A stretch of DNA of 64,000 nucleotides. It comes from Trichoplax sp. H2 (lineage: Eukaryota; Placozoa; Uniplacotomia; Trichoplacea). Shown in pieces: positions 12,273 to 25,451 of the stretch. Position numbers and translations under genes: made by a program. The stretch is taken from positions 620,001 through 684,000 of the forward strand of contig NOWV01000022.1 in the NCBI GenBank assembly GCA_003344405.1, written 5' to 3'. Below the pieces are notes generated by a model. The model saw only the letters and a list, made by a program, of their open reading frames with translations, had not been told where the DNA came from and made no database searches. The stretch's first letter is position 1. Every line of letters starts with the position of its first letter.

Positions 12273-14335
12273 TTGCGCGAGCTATTTCATAGTGTTTATA
12301 CACACGTTAAATCAACTGAATGTATCTATTACGATACATTTGACGCCAAAACATTCAGCGAATTTATAAGAAATGCTATGATTACTGCAACTACAGACGA
12401 ACATACTATAATACTTGAATGACGCACGCTTCATCAACCAATACTAATACAATTTTGATATGAAGAATAGTGATAAATTAGTTCCATTCTTAATCATCTA
12501 CGAATCAGCCGAATATTATTGTACATTTCTGTATCATATTATTAATACCTCTGTAATGGTTGCAATGATTATATATTAACAACCTAAAAATATTTAAATT
12601 ACCACAACTTTTCGGATGCTCTTGTATTTGTTGAAAATTATATGAATGAAAATTTAAATTGTTTTTATTTACAATTAACATTATGGCCATGTACAGTTAC
12701 ATACTGTGATTGTAATATTATTTTTTGTGTATCCCGTGTTTGGACATAGAAACCACGATTTGAAACTACTATACAATATATCACGTTTTTGTTAAGGCTA
12801 AGTGTGATAGTGTACAGTAATTTACTTGAGCTGGGTTACACAATTCCAAGTTGAATGATTGATATGTAACAATAAGTTTACGTTATGTTTATGCACGGCT
12901 GATTTAATGATTGGTTATATCAATATTAGGATATACTGTACTAGTATGCAGGAATGACTCAGCCTACAGAATAATCTTTTATACCTTTTTATTCGTACTA
13001 TTGTCTATGTAATCTTTCAAGTATTACATTAAATACATAAGTATTGAGATCGAGATTTGCAATGGAGAAAATTATATATTTTAATTTCTATATATCCTTA
13101 AATTCATGATCTACGCAGTATAAAAATTGTCACGCAATTTTTTAATCTACTGCATCAAGAAAATTAGTGAAGTGTCGGTACGATTCGGCGGAAATGACGA
13201 ATTTAAAATGTCATTTCGAACATCAATAAATGCTGTTTGTTATCTTATTTTTAAATTGTTTTTGTGAATAGTACTTCTAGTAGGCAATACCTGTTTCCTT
13301 AAACCAATTAGTAATCTAAAATTAGTCATGATTAAAATATTTTAATCTCAGGCAATATGCAATAGTTCAAAACTTTAGGATTCATCACAAATAGATATTC
13401 ACGTTGTACAGGTTATACATGAAAGAATTATTGTACATCATCAAATATTATGTTAGAATATTTTAGACGCATTATCGCTTAAATATACGGGTATAATACG
13501 GTTAAATGTGTAACTTATAAAGGGTAGTTATACTGTATTCTCGTACAATTTACTCCACATATGATATTATAATTGCTATATACAATTACAGTGGCCATCT
13601 TTCTAATTAATCCCAAATTATTACCGGTCAATCAATCTAAATCTTCATTTTATACCTATCATATATATTGACTTATTTTGATAAGTTAAATATTCCTTTC
13701 ATATAAAGACTGCCTTAATCATGCTTTATAGTACAGTATTTTTATAGCATACCTGCGGTGTCGTACTATCTTTCGTAGAATGGATACTAACTATTGCAAT
13801 GAAAAATCAATCACAGCATGTACGCCTATAAATCTACCTTCATGAAGTAATCAATATTACAGTAGTATAGCTATCTGCCGTAGTAAGCTTCAAAATCAGC
13901 TTAAAATAGTTTAATTTCGACAACCATCTAAGGAATGGATGTTACTAATTATTTTAATAACATGAAATTGATCAAACCATTCAATCGATCGTTCAAAATA
14001 TCCCCTTTAGGTCGTAAGTTTTATCATTTTTGTAGATAAAGCAACAAAAGCTGTAAAAATTTTAAGTCTGTCTAGAGTATCACGAAAATAATCTCAAATT
14101 ATATGTTATAATCTATCTGATATAAAATTTTTCTCTCCAAATTTACATAGATAATAAACTATAAATTTGAGATTCGGTAGCAAAATATGTACATAGATAT
14201 AGATATAATTATTATATGCTGCCTCCAGGATCTACTAATTTATAGAAAAAGTTATAAATTTTGTAAATGTGTTTTTGGTAAAAATGATTAATATTTTAAA
14301 ATATTATTGATACGGATATTCCCTTCTTCAGGAAT
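12273..14335. other. Convergent intergenic region between slingshot and CNG channel
   Basis: AT-rich tract holding the 3' ends of two converging genes. No exon, RNA gene or long repeat is seen. A candidate AATAAA for slingshot occurs only near 13225, so its 3' UTR could be long. Confidence 0.5.
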
Positions 14336-17300
14336 TTAATTCTCAATATTTTTATTAGTTGTATCTCCTTGAAATTTATGAATTTCAAGGGTTAAATTAT
14401 TAATTGTTTTATTCTTTTCTTCTATATCATCTTGTAACTGCCTAACTAATCCCTTAAGCTGCTGAACTTCAACGGATGTTAATGATGATTTCTCATCTTC
14501 GGTTCTTGGCACATAGAATGAACTAATTGTAGGTAATTTATATAGACTATTAATTCCACGAGCATTAGTTGCATGATTACTTGCAACTTCGGCCTAAAGT
14601 ATGGGTAAGTTAGAAAGAATATTAGTAAGTAATAGAGTACCGGTAGTTTCTCTTAAATTAATAGGTGTGGTATCAACTTTAATACTACTATGAAGTACAT
14701 CATACACATTTTATTATACATTTAGCTTTGTATTTAAACATGGAAACAGCATTCCAAATTCATCCCTACCTGTAAATCATGAATCATATTTTCAATACTC
14801 TTAGCTGATTTGGCCAATCGTGTTGTAATATTTTCAACTGTACCAGTGTTGTCTGATGCGTAAGGTAATAAATTAGCATAGGTGGTAGAGGTCACAGGAC
14901 CGGTAAAATTCGAAGTATACTTTGAATTATTTTGAGTCTCATTTCTTTCAATATCTTCGCGCATAGGAAGAGATATATCATTATCAACATTAATATTATT
15001 GCTGCTGTTTGAAAACCTCTTTCTACTAGTTGCAGATTGTAATCGTCTTCGAATTTTAGATGTAGAAGGACCTGACCTACCACCTGATATAGTATGGCTG
15101 AAATAAAAAAAGAGAAAATAATTTACAAATATAAATCGTTTCATAACATTTTATGCTAATTTTCATATGGGCGTAAATTTCGTAGTTGTCGAGGTAAAAT
15201 ATATACGGAAATGTACCTCAAGTGTAGGGTATCAAATATTTATTTAATTTAGCCATTGAAGTACCTTCTTTTAATTTGTATTTCTCCCTGATCTTCATTT
15301 TTATTGATTGGTTTAATCTTATTTCTAGTAATTGATAAATTTAATATTTTCCTTAAGCCAACTCGATTTCTCGCTGTATTTGTATCTGTTTCACAATTTT
15401 CTTTCGTATCCTGTGTTTCTGAATTTACTCTTTTCATTCCAGCTAAACGAGCTTTAGCGTATTGAGTTAAGTAGACCTACAACATGATTCAATTTCAGGT
15501 CAATTACTATATCTAGAATTTTGGAATACCCATAATTGTATTTGTATTAATTATCGATTCTGAATTATTATGTATCACTTTGTATGTTATTTACTTATAT
15601 AAATATAAAAAAAGATTTAAATAAGCAAATTACACGAAATAAAGTACTTGGCATAGAATACTTGAATAATACTTTTTAAAGTGCTATCAGGCAGGCATTA
15701 ACAAAATACTGTAATGATACCTTAGCTTTTGGATAATCTTCCATAGCTTCCAGTACATCATCCTTTAATAATACAAATAATTCTGAGAAGCCAATCGATC
15801 GAACATTAGCAGTTCGCCTATCAAGGAAACCATAGACAGTTAATAGATGGAAGCTAAAAATTATTAGATTTATTGTGATAGCTTTTAGCTTGCTAATGAT
15901 TCCAGGACCAGGTACTGAAGGTAGTTTTGTTTACAATTTAGCTCTATATAACTGTGATTGATAGCTGTAGCTTTGTACAAATTACAAATATATTCGCTGG
16001 TAATAGTAAAATTTTCATTAATTAACTGATTGGAGGTGTTAAGCTTTAAGGTACAGAGATAGTATGATAATAGCAGCACTCCCTCTTGTATGATATAAAG
16101 ATTATTAACTTTTACTCTGCCATCTGCTGGCAGTGAAAATTTCCTTTAAGAATGAAAATAAATGCCAACCGTGTGAAGGCTGAGAAATATAATAGAATTA
16201 TTATACTTTAATACTTTAGTTTGTCTAAAATTTAGATTTATTACGACACACTTGTCGTTATACATAGCTGATTGCAAAGTTTATTATCGTATTTTCATAA
16301 GTAGTTATTATTGATATACAACTCTACAAGCCAGGATGGAAGGACTAGGAAAGGTTACCTGTTTGCTGCTTCTGATAGACTTAAAACTCCAATTTCACCG
16401 AAAAAATCACCTTCTTTCAATGTAGCTATAACTGCTCCACTTTCGCTGTAGTTTATTTGATAATAAAATAGTCGACAAAGGTTATCAACATCTATACATA
16501 AGAACTCAAAATAAGGTATATCGATATAATATCCAATTTATGATTGATCATGTTTGACAATTCTATCTACATCTAGTTGTTTAGTAGTCTTTTAGTTCAT
16601 ATAAGGTAAATTACCTTAACACTTCCAATTTGCCGTTGCTAATAATGTACATCTCACGGGCAATTTCACCAAGTTGGCAAACTAAATCCATAGGTGTATA
16701 AATGTGATGTTTCATTTTAAGAACTAGATCATGAAGGAATTCTCGTTCGCAGTTTTGAAATAATGTGACCTAACCAAAAAGGATAATTACATGAATACAA
16801 GTACATCCAATATTAGCATAGGTATTATTATTTAAAATAGCATATTTTATTCGCGCTGACGATAGGTGCAGTAAATCATACTCTAGTGAATTTGATCATT
16901 CGCGTAGAAAGAACCATATTATACGTTCGTTACGATCAAAATTAATTTCATGTTCTTCAGTGCTAATCAGACAGAGTAAAATGGAACTGAAGATCGCTTT
17001 ATCACCTTATATTCAATAACGCAACTTTGGAGGAAATTATTTAGGAGTAAGCTGATATTCATATAGTAATACAGATCGCTGTAATACACTTATTTATGTA
17101 TGCCGATTTTATCATGACCACTACTGGAAATAATCATCTCCCATACTAACTATTCATAAATAAACTAACCTTTTTTAGTGTCTCTAAATGAACATGAAGA
17201 GCTAATTCGGTTTTTAATTTGGTTGGTAGCATACTGATTGCTCTAGCTTCTCCAATACCATTTAGTTGGCCTCTGTAGCAAAATATTGATTATTAAACAG

Positions 17301-19235
17301 ATATCTTTACAGGTAGAAAAAGCATATCAAGCTGGCATAACTTTACCTTTCCCAGGAATAATCGAACCATCGTTGAACACGAGTCTGCAAATTGCTGCTT
17401 ACGTTTCGTTTAGACATATATTCTTTTGCATCGTCCTATTTTTATGTTTCCATTTAAATGGATAAAATGTTAATTAAAATAATTTGTTGTGATTAATTAA
17501 CATGAGGCGGTCACTGTTTCTCACCAGTAATTGATCAAATTGAGATCTTCTAGCATTTCGCTTAGCAATAACGTTACCCAATAAGCCTAAAAGATATTAC
17601 ATTAATACTGAGCATTTATTTAAGAACAGAAGACTGTTGCTCGCTCCTTTTACGTTTACTGTACCATTGGAAATTTTCTATACTTTAGCGCAGACTAGTA
17701 TAAAAACTGATTCTTTGTAAGGATAAGGACAATAATATTCTAAGCTCAAATTGAAAGTATTACTATGATCTATGATTTTATTGCCATGTTACTATAAAAG
17801 ATCATTAAATTAATACTACAGATAATTCAATCATACCGACAATAGAAGCAAAAATAAATAATCCACAGAAATAACTTAATAGAGTGAAAAGGTACCTAAT
17901 AATCAAGAAGAAAGAATGCCAATATTAAATTATGTTCTTCTATGGTTAAAAATTTTTTGGCTAAGTAAGAGTTGAAAATAAGTCTGAATGTCAATTATTA
18001 TAATACAAAACATGATAATTTAAAAGTATCATAATAATGGATATCCAATTGATTACTACAGTCATGAGTTGCCATTGAAGGAATATACGTGCAGTAGTCA
18101 AATCTACTTACTCAATTTGTGTAACTGGCGAGGGGATTTCACCAATGGTTGTTAATGTTAACGTTGCCCAATAGACCGATTTTAAATACTTGACGGATAA
18201 ATTGCCGTTAATACCAACAGGCTCTGGATAAACCCATCCATCCGAGCCAAAACCGATATAGCCTGATATCATGTAATAAATTGCAGCGAACCATTGGATG
18301 AGTATAAATAAGGTGTGAATTAAATTTAAAATTCGCCAAAAATTGGGCCGATAAGTCCGTGATTGGATTAAACGGTAGAAATCGTTTGTGCGATAGTATT
18401 TTAATAATCGTCCAATGCGTATAATGGGAAACATTTGCGTAACGTTATAATAGAAAAAATCGAAAGGTAATAAACAAATAACATCCATCACAACCCGCCC
18501 AGAGCGGAAATAATGTTGACGCAATTTATGGCGATCAGTGACGACGATGCCATGGGATAAGTAGCCAGTTCGTGTTGAGAGGTAGATATCAGCGATATAA
18601 ATTAGATCAGTACTATAGTCAAGAAAACCCCACAAGATTGGAGTTTCATTTTGGAACTCTGGAAAAGCAGTTCGAATAATAATTAACCAAAAATTATATA
18701 ACACTGCCAAGGATAGCAGAGCTAACCAATAAAGATTAGTTAAACTTTTAGGATTAATAATCCAACGTTCATAACGCATTCGGACATCGCCATAAGTATC
18801 ATAGAAGTAATCTTTTTGATCAGTAATAACGACATCATCGTCATCATCACGGCCTTTACCATGCGATTTGTCGTCACTCAGTGAATTTTCTTCATTGGCA
18901 ACAGTCACTAAATCCTCTTCACTGTCAATAGATATACGTCGGTCTTGGCGTGTTGTAAATTTTTCGATGAATGAATCATGGCGACGTTTTTGAACACTTT
19001 GATTTTGTGCTCGTACCTTGGTGAAAGCATTGCTCCAACGATAAAATTGACTTAAAATATGAGAGCTACTAGATCGGTTATTGCGTTGTAATCTTTTCTT
19101 TCCACTTCCTCCTTCTATTGGAGTAGTTTCCTCAACAGTCATGATGTGCTCTTGTTGTTGCTGCAAATGAGGATCATGACCATTTTTAGTCGGATAATCT
19201 TGATGGGCTGATTGAATATCGTAATCTTTGGACAT
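14336..19235 (-). CDS. CNGA: Cyclic-nucleotide-gated cation channel, CNGA type
   Basis: Tetrameric plasma- or ciliary-membrane cation channel opened by cAMP or cGMP. Eleven exons (5' to 3'): 19235-18112, 17895-17837, 17586-17525, 17435-17347, 17272-17170, 16769-16615, 16445-16359, 15817-15721, 15476-15265, 15097-14770, 14593-14336; 857 aa, in frame throughout. A charged N-terminus (1-155) with a poly-Asp run precedes S1 (about 169-190), S2 (203-222), S3 (246-263), Arg-containing S4 (270-295), S5 (303-328) and the pore ([11 protein letters not shown], 360-370). Pore Glu366, the CNGA1 Glu363 equivalent, marks an A-type subunit; B subunits lack it. S6 is split over two exons. The C-linker and binding domain (480-610) contain FFGEIGVL and RRTANV, with the phosphate-binding Arg-Thr. 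Residue 606 is Met where CNGA1 has Asp604. A C-terminal heptad-like helix (about 810-850) resembles the CNGA leucine zipper that sets subunit ratio. Start: first ATG of the open frame (MSKDYDIQ). Confidence 0.94.
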
Positions 19236-19570
19236 TTTCAATGACGTTTTGTAGTCATCTAGAGAATAGAAATAACCTCAAATCTGTTGATAAATGATAT
19301 AGTATTCCCGCTTGGATGGCTATCGTAAAGATGGGGGAGGGGGAATATTGTTCTTCGACAGAAGTTAGTTTGGCAAGTGGCAGAAAGGCTAAGTACACGT
19401 AGAAAAGAAAAGGAATTGATTAAATTCAAGCGGGGCTAGAATAAATTATTCTATTAATCCCATTGCCGGTAGTAGTGGTATCCATCTTATAATTTTAAAA
19501 TAAGCAATTTTTACCTACCCAAATGCTGCTTACCCTAGGAAATATGCCCGTATAGGATAAATTAGCGTAT

Positions 19571-19918
19571 AGAAGATTTCTGTTGTTGTAATCGATCGAG
19601 AGAGAGAGAGAGCACTTTTTCTTCAGCTGTAAATGGATTTGCAAATATAGGAAGAGAAGGGAGAAATAATGAACTCACAGAAGGATTGAAATCGTTACAG
19701 TTGTGAAGAAATTAATAGCCTCATTTTTACCTGCCTCTTCACCCAAGCTATAAATATGATAATTCAGCACCTAGAAGATTTCTATTTTTGTTGTATTAGA
19801 GAGAGAGAGAGAACACTTTAGCTATAAATGAACTGACAAATATATTGGGTGGTATCTTTGAAGAGAAAGGAGAAATAATCAGTATATAGAAGGACGGGCG
19901 ACGGTTACAGTTATGGGA
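19571..19918. repeat. Duplicated ~140-bp segment with (GA)n core
   Basis: The segment at about 19571-19706 and the one at about 19773-19918 share the order AGAAGATTTCT, a GAGAGAGAGAGA run, CACTTT, AGCTATAAATG or AGCTGTAAATG, AGAAATAAT, AGAAGGA and GGTTACAGTT or GTTACAGTT. They are diverged direct copies about 202 bp apart, in the 5' flank of the CNG gene. Confidence 0.7.
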
Positions 19919-21157
19919 AGGAAAGAATATTTTCCCTTATACGGAAATAGAATTGATAAAATAGACGAAGTAACGATAGATGAGGAAATTAGAATTCTAT
20001 TTTTATTGTTACCTATGTTGCCATAAAAATCTCTAAAGGCCTATATTAATCTAAAAGTCTCATTTCTGTTTACCTTGATTTTATCAAACTTCAATCACGT
20101 ATTTCTATGATAAATCAGTGAAGGTAATTCAATTTCTTATTTCTTATTCCAACCTAATCAAAAGGAACCAGCTAAATAATTTATTTTTATCACCCGTTAA
20201 AACAGAAATTTCTATACGACAAGATACGTCTAGAATTTTATATGGTAATAGTTCAATCTCAGAGGAAAAAATTTGTGTTAAGATTATTTTATTATACCTT
20301 TGAGTAAAATAAACATCGATTGGTCAAGTTCCTATAATTATAAACAATAGTTCTTATAAATAATTTCTTATTGAAATCGCTAAATGATAGAAGGATAGTT
20401 CCTACCAATAAACAAAAATAAGCTCTAGTAATCATTTTGGATAAATAAGCCATTTTATAGTAACATAAGAAAATCAATAATTATAATAGAACTGCGACAT
20501 TAGAATGATTCTAACTATAATATAATTTTCGTCAATCATTTTATTTAATCCATCTCCACCCTTTATTTAATGTTAATTGTTATTAAACGCTTAATTATTT
20601 TCATCTATGATTTAGTCACTTTCAATCTAGCTTTGGGTTGTGCTTTATTAGCATTGACACCGTAGCCGTACTTTTAACCTATGAAAATAGAAAAATTGTT
20701 CACAGTATGGCACCGACATTAACTTCGTTATAGACCTCGATTCAGTCACAGTATAGATCAACAGGTTCTTGTATATACCGTATATACTACGTAACAGCCC
20801 TACATTATTTATGTATTTACTGTCTACAGAATGTGATTTGAAATCTTCTAGAGTGTAAATTAGCAGTCTAGAATGCATGGGCAACATGATAATGGAGTTC
20901 TTTATAATGTGCTTTTATGGAATATATGGATAAATTATAAATTTGTAGTCTCTCGTGTGTATCTACAGCATTAAAAGGTGGTGATGATTTTCTAAATTGT
21001 AAAAATTAACGGCCATGGAGATGGAATAATTCTTAAAGTACCGGTACTCGTAGAGCAATACCTTAAGAATTGTTAATAGTGAACACTTGAAGGATTAAAT
21101 CTAGAATTATAAAAATAAAGTTTGGTGTATTAAATGCCTTGCGACCTAAATTCTATG

Positions 21158-21755
21158 ATGAGTTCATAAGAAACAACAAGATACCGTGAAATTAATATAG
21201 TGCCTAGTAGAGTTAGAATTTATTCTTGGCATTCTACTACTGTACAGGTATCGAACGGTTAGTTAAAGTATATTCTTAATAAGTTCATAAGAAAACAACC
21301 AAATAAAATTGATAAAGGGCTTATTGGAGGTTGAGTCCATTTTTGGCCTTCAACTACTGTATGAGTATTAAATGATTGGTTAAAATATATTTCCCATCCT
21401 TGTACAGGTAAAAGATTTAATTTCACGTATTAACATAATTACTTAAATCATCTGAAAGGGGGCTGAAAGTCTCTATCACAACATGGATTCTGTTTCTGGC
21501 TTATAATATAGGCTGGTATAGAATTGCTAGAAAAAAAATAGACTAGGAGATTTCAAGTACTATGCAGGCATTGAACGGTTAGTTAAATACGTTTCCTAAC
21601 TTAGTACAGGTAAAAGATTTATTTATTTCATTTATGAACGTAATTGCTTGGATCATCTGAAAGGAAATTGAACGTCTCTATCACAACATGAATTCTGTTT
21701 TCTTGCTAATTATATACGCTAGTATATAATTGCTAGAAAAATAGATTAATTAAGA
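21158..21755. repeat. Decayed direct-repeat family, 117-203 bp spacing
   Basis: GAACGGTTAGTTAAA-like words occur near 21247, 21364 (diverged) and 21567. The two long copies (about 21365-21545 and 21567-21750) also share GTACAGGTAAAAGATTTA, ATCATCTGAAAGG, CTCTATCACAACATG and ATTGCTAGAAAAA. AGTTCATAAGAAA recurs at 21161 and 21282. No coding capacity or terminal repeats are seen. Confidence 0.7.
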
Positions 21756-24700
21756 GAGGCGTTTCTTATTAAAATAAGTGTCATCACCATCCTATTCTAA
21801 CTCTATCTCTGTTCACTCCTTTCAAACTTTCTTGTTCTTATTTATAAAAGTACATATATATTTCTAAATTCTCAATACTGGAGCTAATGTAGACTTCCCT
21901 AATACAGATTTATTTGCAAGCTTAAATTCTTATATAGACGTAACTGTATCATCCATCAAAGTTACTATAACTGACAAAAATTACTGAAATATGATTTATA
22001 TTCGGTCTTCCAAGTATAATAAAATCGCTTCTAACTAAATTCAATATCAAATGCTCTAAATAATAAATGGATTAATTAGCGTAATCACCATATGTTTATC
22101 ACGTCTACAAAAAAAATCGGAAAAATTTCTTCGATGCTCGGCAGCTGACATCTTAGAAAAATTTATCTAACATAATTATGTACAGTACATAGCGGATACG
22201 CTAATGTGTGTTTACAGTTTGCTATAACTGAAAAAGTACTAAAAATTCACTTTTAGACGATCAAACATACTAGAAAGATATCTTTACGTCTTTTATTACC
22301 AAAAACTATACTACGGTAGTAGTATTGTTTATGACTATAAATTAAATTAAGCCCAAATTGTCTATATTTTACCACCTGTTGCTCGATATCTGATCGTAAA
22401 AACCATCGGATAGTTAAATATGAAAAAGGACATAATAAGTAGGACTGATCTAATTTCAGATTAGACATCAGCAGTCTAGTTATACTAACATTACAAAATT
22501 TGTGGATCGATTTTAGTAATCATTTAAGCGACAATTTTACACGTCAATAACCAATATGAGTTTTACGTATATTTATAGATGTTATTAGCGGTATATATAA
22601 CATTTAAAGATCACTTACAATTCAGAACAATATTTCTTCCAAACTGTATAACACGCAATACGATGAAAGCTAGTGTATTCTCTCTTTGAATATTTTTTAT
22701 AATATGTACTACTTTGAAGATTATAATGAACCGAAAGCACTGGGTACTTATTCACTAAAAGCTAGCACAACTGAAAGCTCCTGGCAAACATAATCATTCT
22801 GATAAAGTCATAAATTGGAAAATGTTAACTTGATTATTTTCTATATTACCTATTTCTTGGTTATGGTATCATAGCTTTAGCTTGTTTATCCATATAATTA
22901 ACTGGGAAGGAAACGATTACTGTGATGATATACGGAAATAGTATGCTACCGATTTTGTATTCCAGGTGAACGTTTAGCTTATTGGCGCTTCAATCTTATC
23001 CTTCTTTACCGTCTTTGTCTTAGTTAATGAGCTTCAAATAGTAAAAGTATTCCTTTAAAGGTTTGATTTAATAGAGTATGAATTAAGACTTTAAAGCGTA
23101 CGACAACTTAGAAATTGGATCGAAAACTTGCAAATGATAGATATCAATAATAGACATTCAGAATATACTTTTAAACTTGATGAATCAAGAAAAGTAATGA
23201 TGAACCTAATTTTGAAAATTTATCCTTTCGTCATTAACTTATACATCAATAGCTTGATTACGGAGAGGAATAAAGTTGATTAATTAAATTAGACTTTGCA
23301 AAGAGCCAATATAGTAGGATTTTGATGCTCCCTGACATTATAACTGCTGACTTTATTAATCACCAATGGGTGATTTAATTGTTATGGCAACGTCAATCAA
23401 TTTAACACGTATAATGTCATTGGGCTTAAGTTAACCAGATGATTGTAAGTAAGAATACCTCAGTCAATACTTTGGGCGGGCTAACTATACTTTGCTTGAC
23501 CTTAAGCAAACGAATTCATATTGGCTATAACTATCTAGCTAATCATAAACGGAGAATAACGAAAGATATATGATAACAGAAATCGATCAAATTAAACGAT
23601 TGACTTGTAATAGATTGATGAAAACTATTGATCCCACTGGATTTTACTTTGTCAATATTAAGTTGACAGTCTACCATGAGAAGAGAGAAGAGCGTTTGTA
23701 ATATCACTTTAAAGTGGCAAGAATACAATACTTTTGCACTTTATTTAATGCTCAATCAGTACAATAAGGGTTTGATCATATTTTACTGGAGAAAATTAAT
23801 CAAATTTTATATGTAGTTTGTTGATCAGAGACTTTAATTCAATAGTTTGTATTGTCCTATTATATCTATATGAATAGGAGATAAAATTCTCTGGCGAAAA
23901 TGGTCGATTATATGAAATAAGACAACGTGCTATGTCAGCACCATAGCAACTATTTTCGAACAGATACCGTAATTTCTATACTTATTAGAGGCTGTAGGTA
24001 ATTATGTTTAATACAATAACACAACGGAATGAAAGTAAAGGAAGTAATTACTATCAATAATAAAGGAATTGTTACACAATTATCATATTGTCATCTAATG
24101 AATACGTAATCAATATCACAACGGCAAGTGTATGTTATACGTAATCATTTCGATCTCTTAGTTTCTGACATATTTGTAATTTTTACATCACTATTGTCTG
24201 GGTTTGTGGGCCTATACGTTCTATAGTATAACATCGATAAAATCATATACCGTACCCGACGTAAATTCTGCTAATAAATTAGCAGCAATTGCAAGCACAA
24301 TAACGTAAGATACAATGAAGTCATTGTCTTACTGTAATGCTAAGATATCCTTTCAAAAGTACGAAACGTACACAGACTGTATTTCGTGTACCTTTGGTAG
24401 CGTAGAGCGTGATATGTTAATTAAAACGGCAATAATCGAAGTCAATATTCAGGATAGCTTGAGCTGCCTTTTCAACTGTCAGCATATATTATTACAAGGA
24501 ACTTGTTGCTGAAATTATGAATTATTATGTCTACATATTGTAAAGTGCTGTGATTTAAACATTATAGAAGATATCGTAATCTAATTACTTTACTATGGTT
24601 GCTGTATTAACATAGCAAATTAGCAATTACAGTAAATTTATGGCAAGAATAATCAACTCTGTTGATAAATACTACAATTATAGGATATTGCAATATCAAA

Positions 24701-25344
24701 ATTAGTTAGTATTTGAATGATACTACGTCGTGGTCATCCAATACTAATTATAATATAATGTATTTCGTAATCTTTATACGGTAATTATGATATATTAAAT
24801 ATAGATAATTATAATAGTATGAGATACAAATTTATACAAGATTAATTTCGAACGAATAATTTAAGAATGGCTTCTATCAAAAATGAGCAACTTGTTATCC
24901 TTTCTCAAATTTGATTCTTATAAGACATCATAAAGAAAGAAACCAATTTTTATTCATCTTTTACGATACGCAGATATTTCAAGTAAGAAATTTACATCCA
25001 ATATTAAGTATCTTAGCGGTATCAATTTATTGATAAGAATTATAATGGTGCTCCGATATAAGCAAATAAAGAACAATCAAAATAAATTTATGAAACAGAG
25101 CATTACTATTTACGTAATAGCTAAGTAATGAAAAATTATCATAAAGTACATGTTGTAAATAACGTGGTACACCTACAAGCTTAATACATTACGTACGTAT
25201 ACTTCTTCATTAAGCATTCCATTCTAATACCGGTTGATGTGATAAACAACCTTTTGTTATCCACTGTTTATCATATCGTACGCGTAAAAAGCTGACAGAC
25301 TACGATTACAAGAGGCAATATAATATGAAGATATGAGTACACAC

Positions 25345-25350
25345 TTTATT
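25345..25350 (-). terminator. Candidate poly(A) signal for the methyltransferase
   Basis: AATAAA on the minus strand, about 100 bases past the stop codon at 25452. Position and sequence fit, but the genome is AT-rich and chance copies are common. Confidence 0.35.
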
Positions 25351-25451
25351 ACAATAACAACGCTTTCAAATGATTTACTCAAATCTATGATGATTTTATC
25401 TTATCCAATAGAAATTTTACGTTATTTCCGTTTGTACTAGACAGACAGGAA

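Larger units (their letters stand above)
19236..25451. other. 6.2-kb gene-poor tract
   Basis: Upstream of the CNG channel and downstream of the methyltransferase. I could support no exon on either strand. It holds a duplicated GA-repeat segment (19571-19918) and a decayed tandem family (21158-21755), listed separately, plus many short chance frames such as 24315-24512 on the plus strand. The CNG promoter should be at its left end. Confidence 0.5.

Noticed and set aside
24315-24512. 65-codon Cys-containing plus-strand frame in the gene-poor tract
   Set aside because: No signal peptide or regular cysteine spacing; considered chance.
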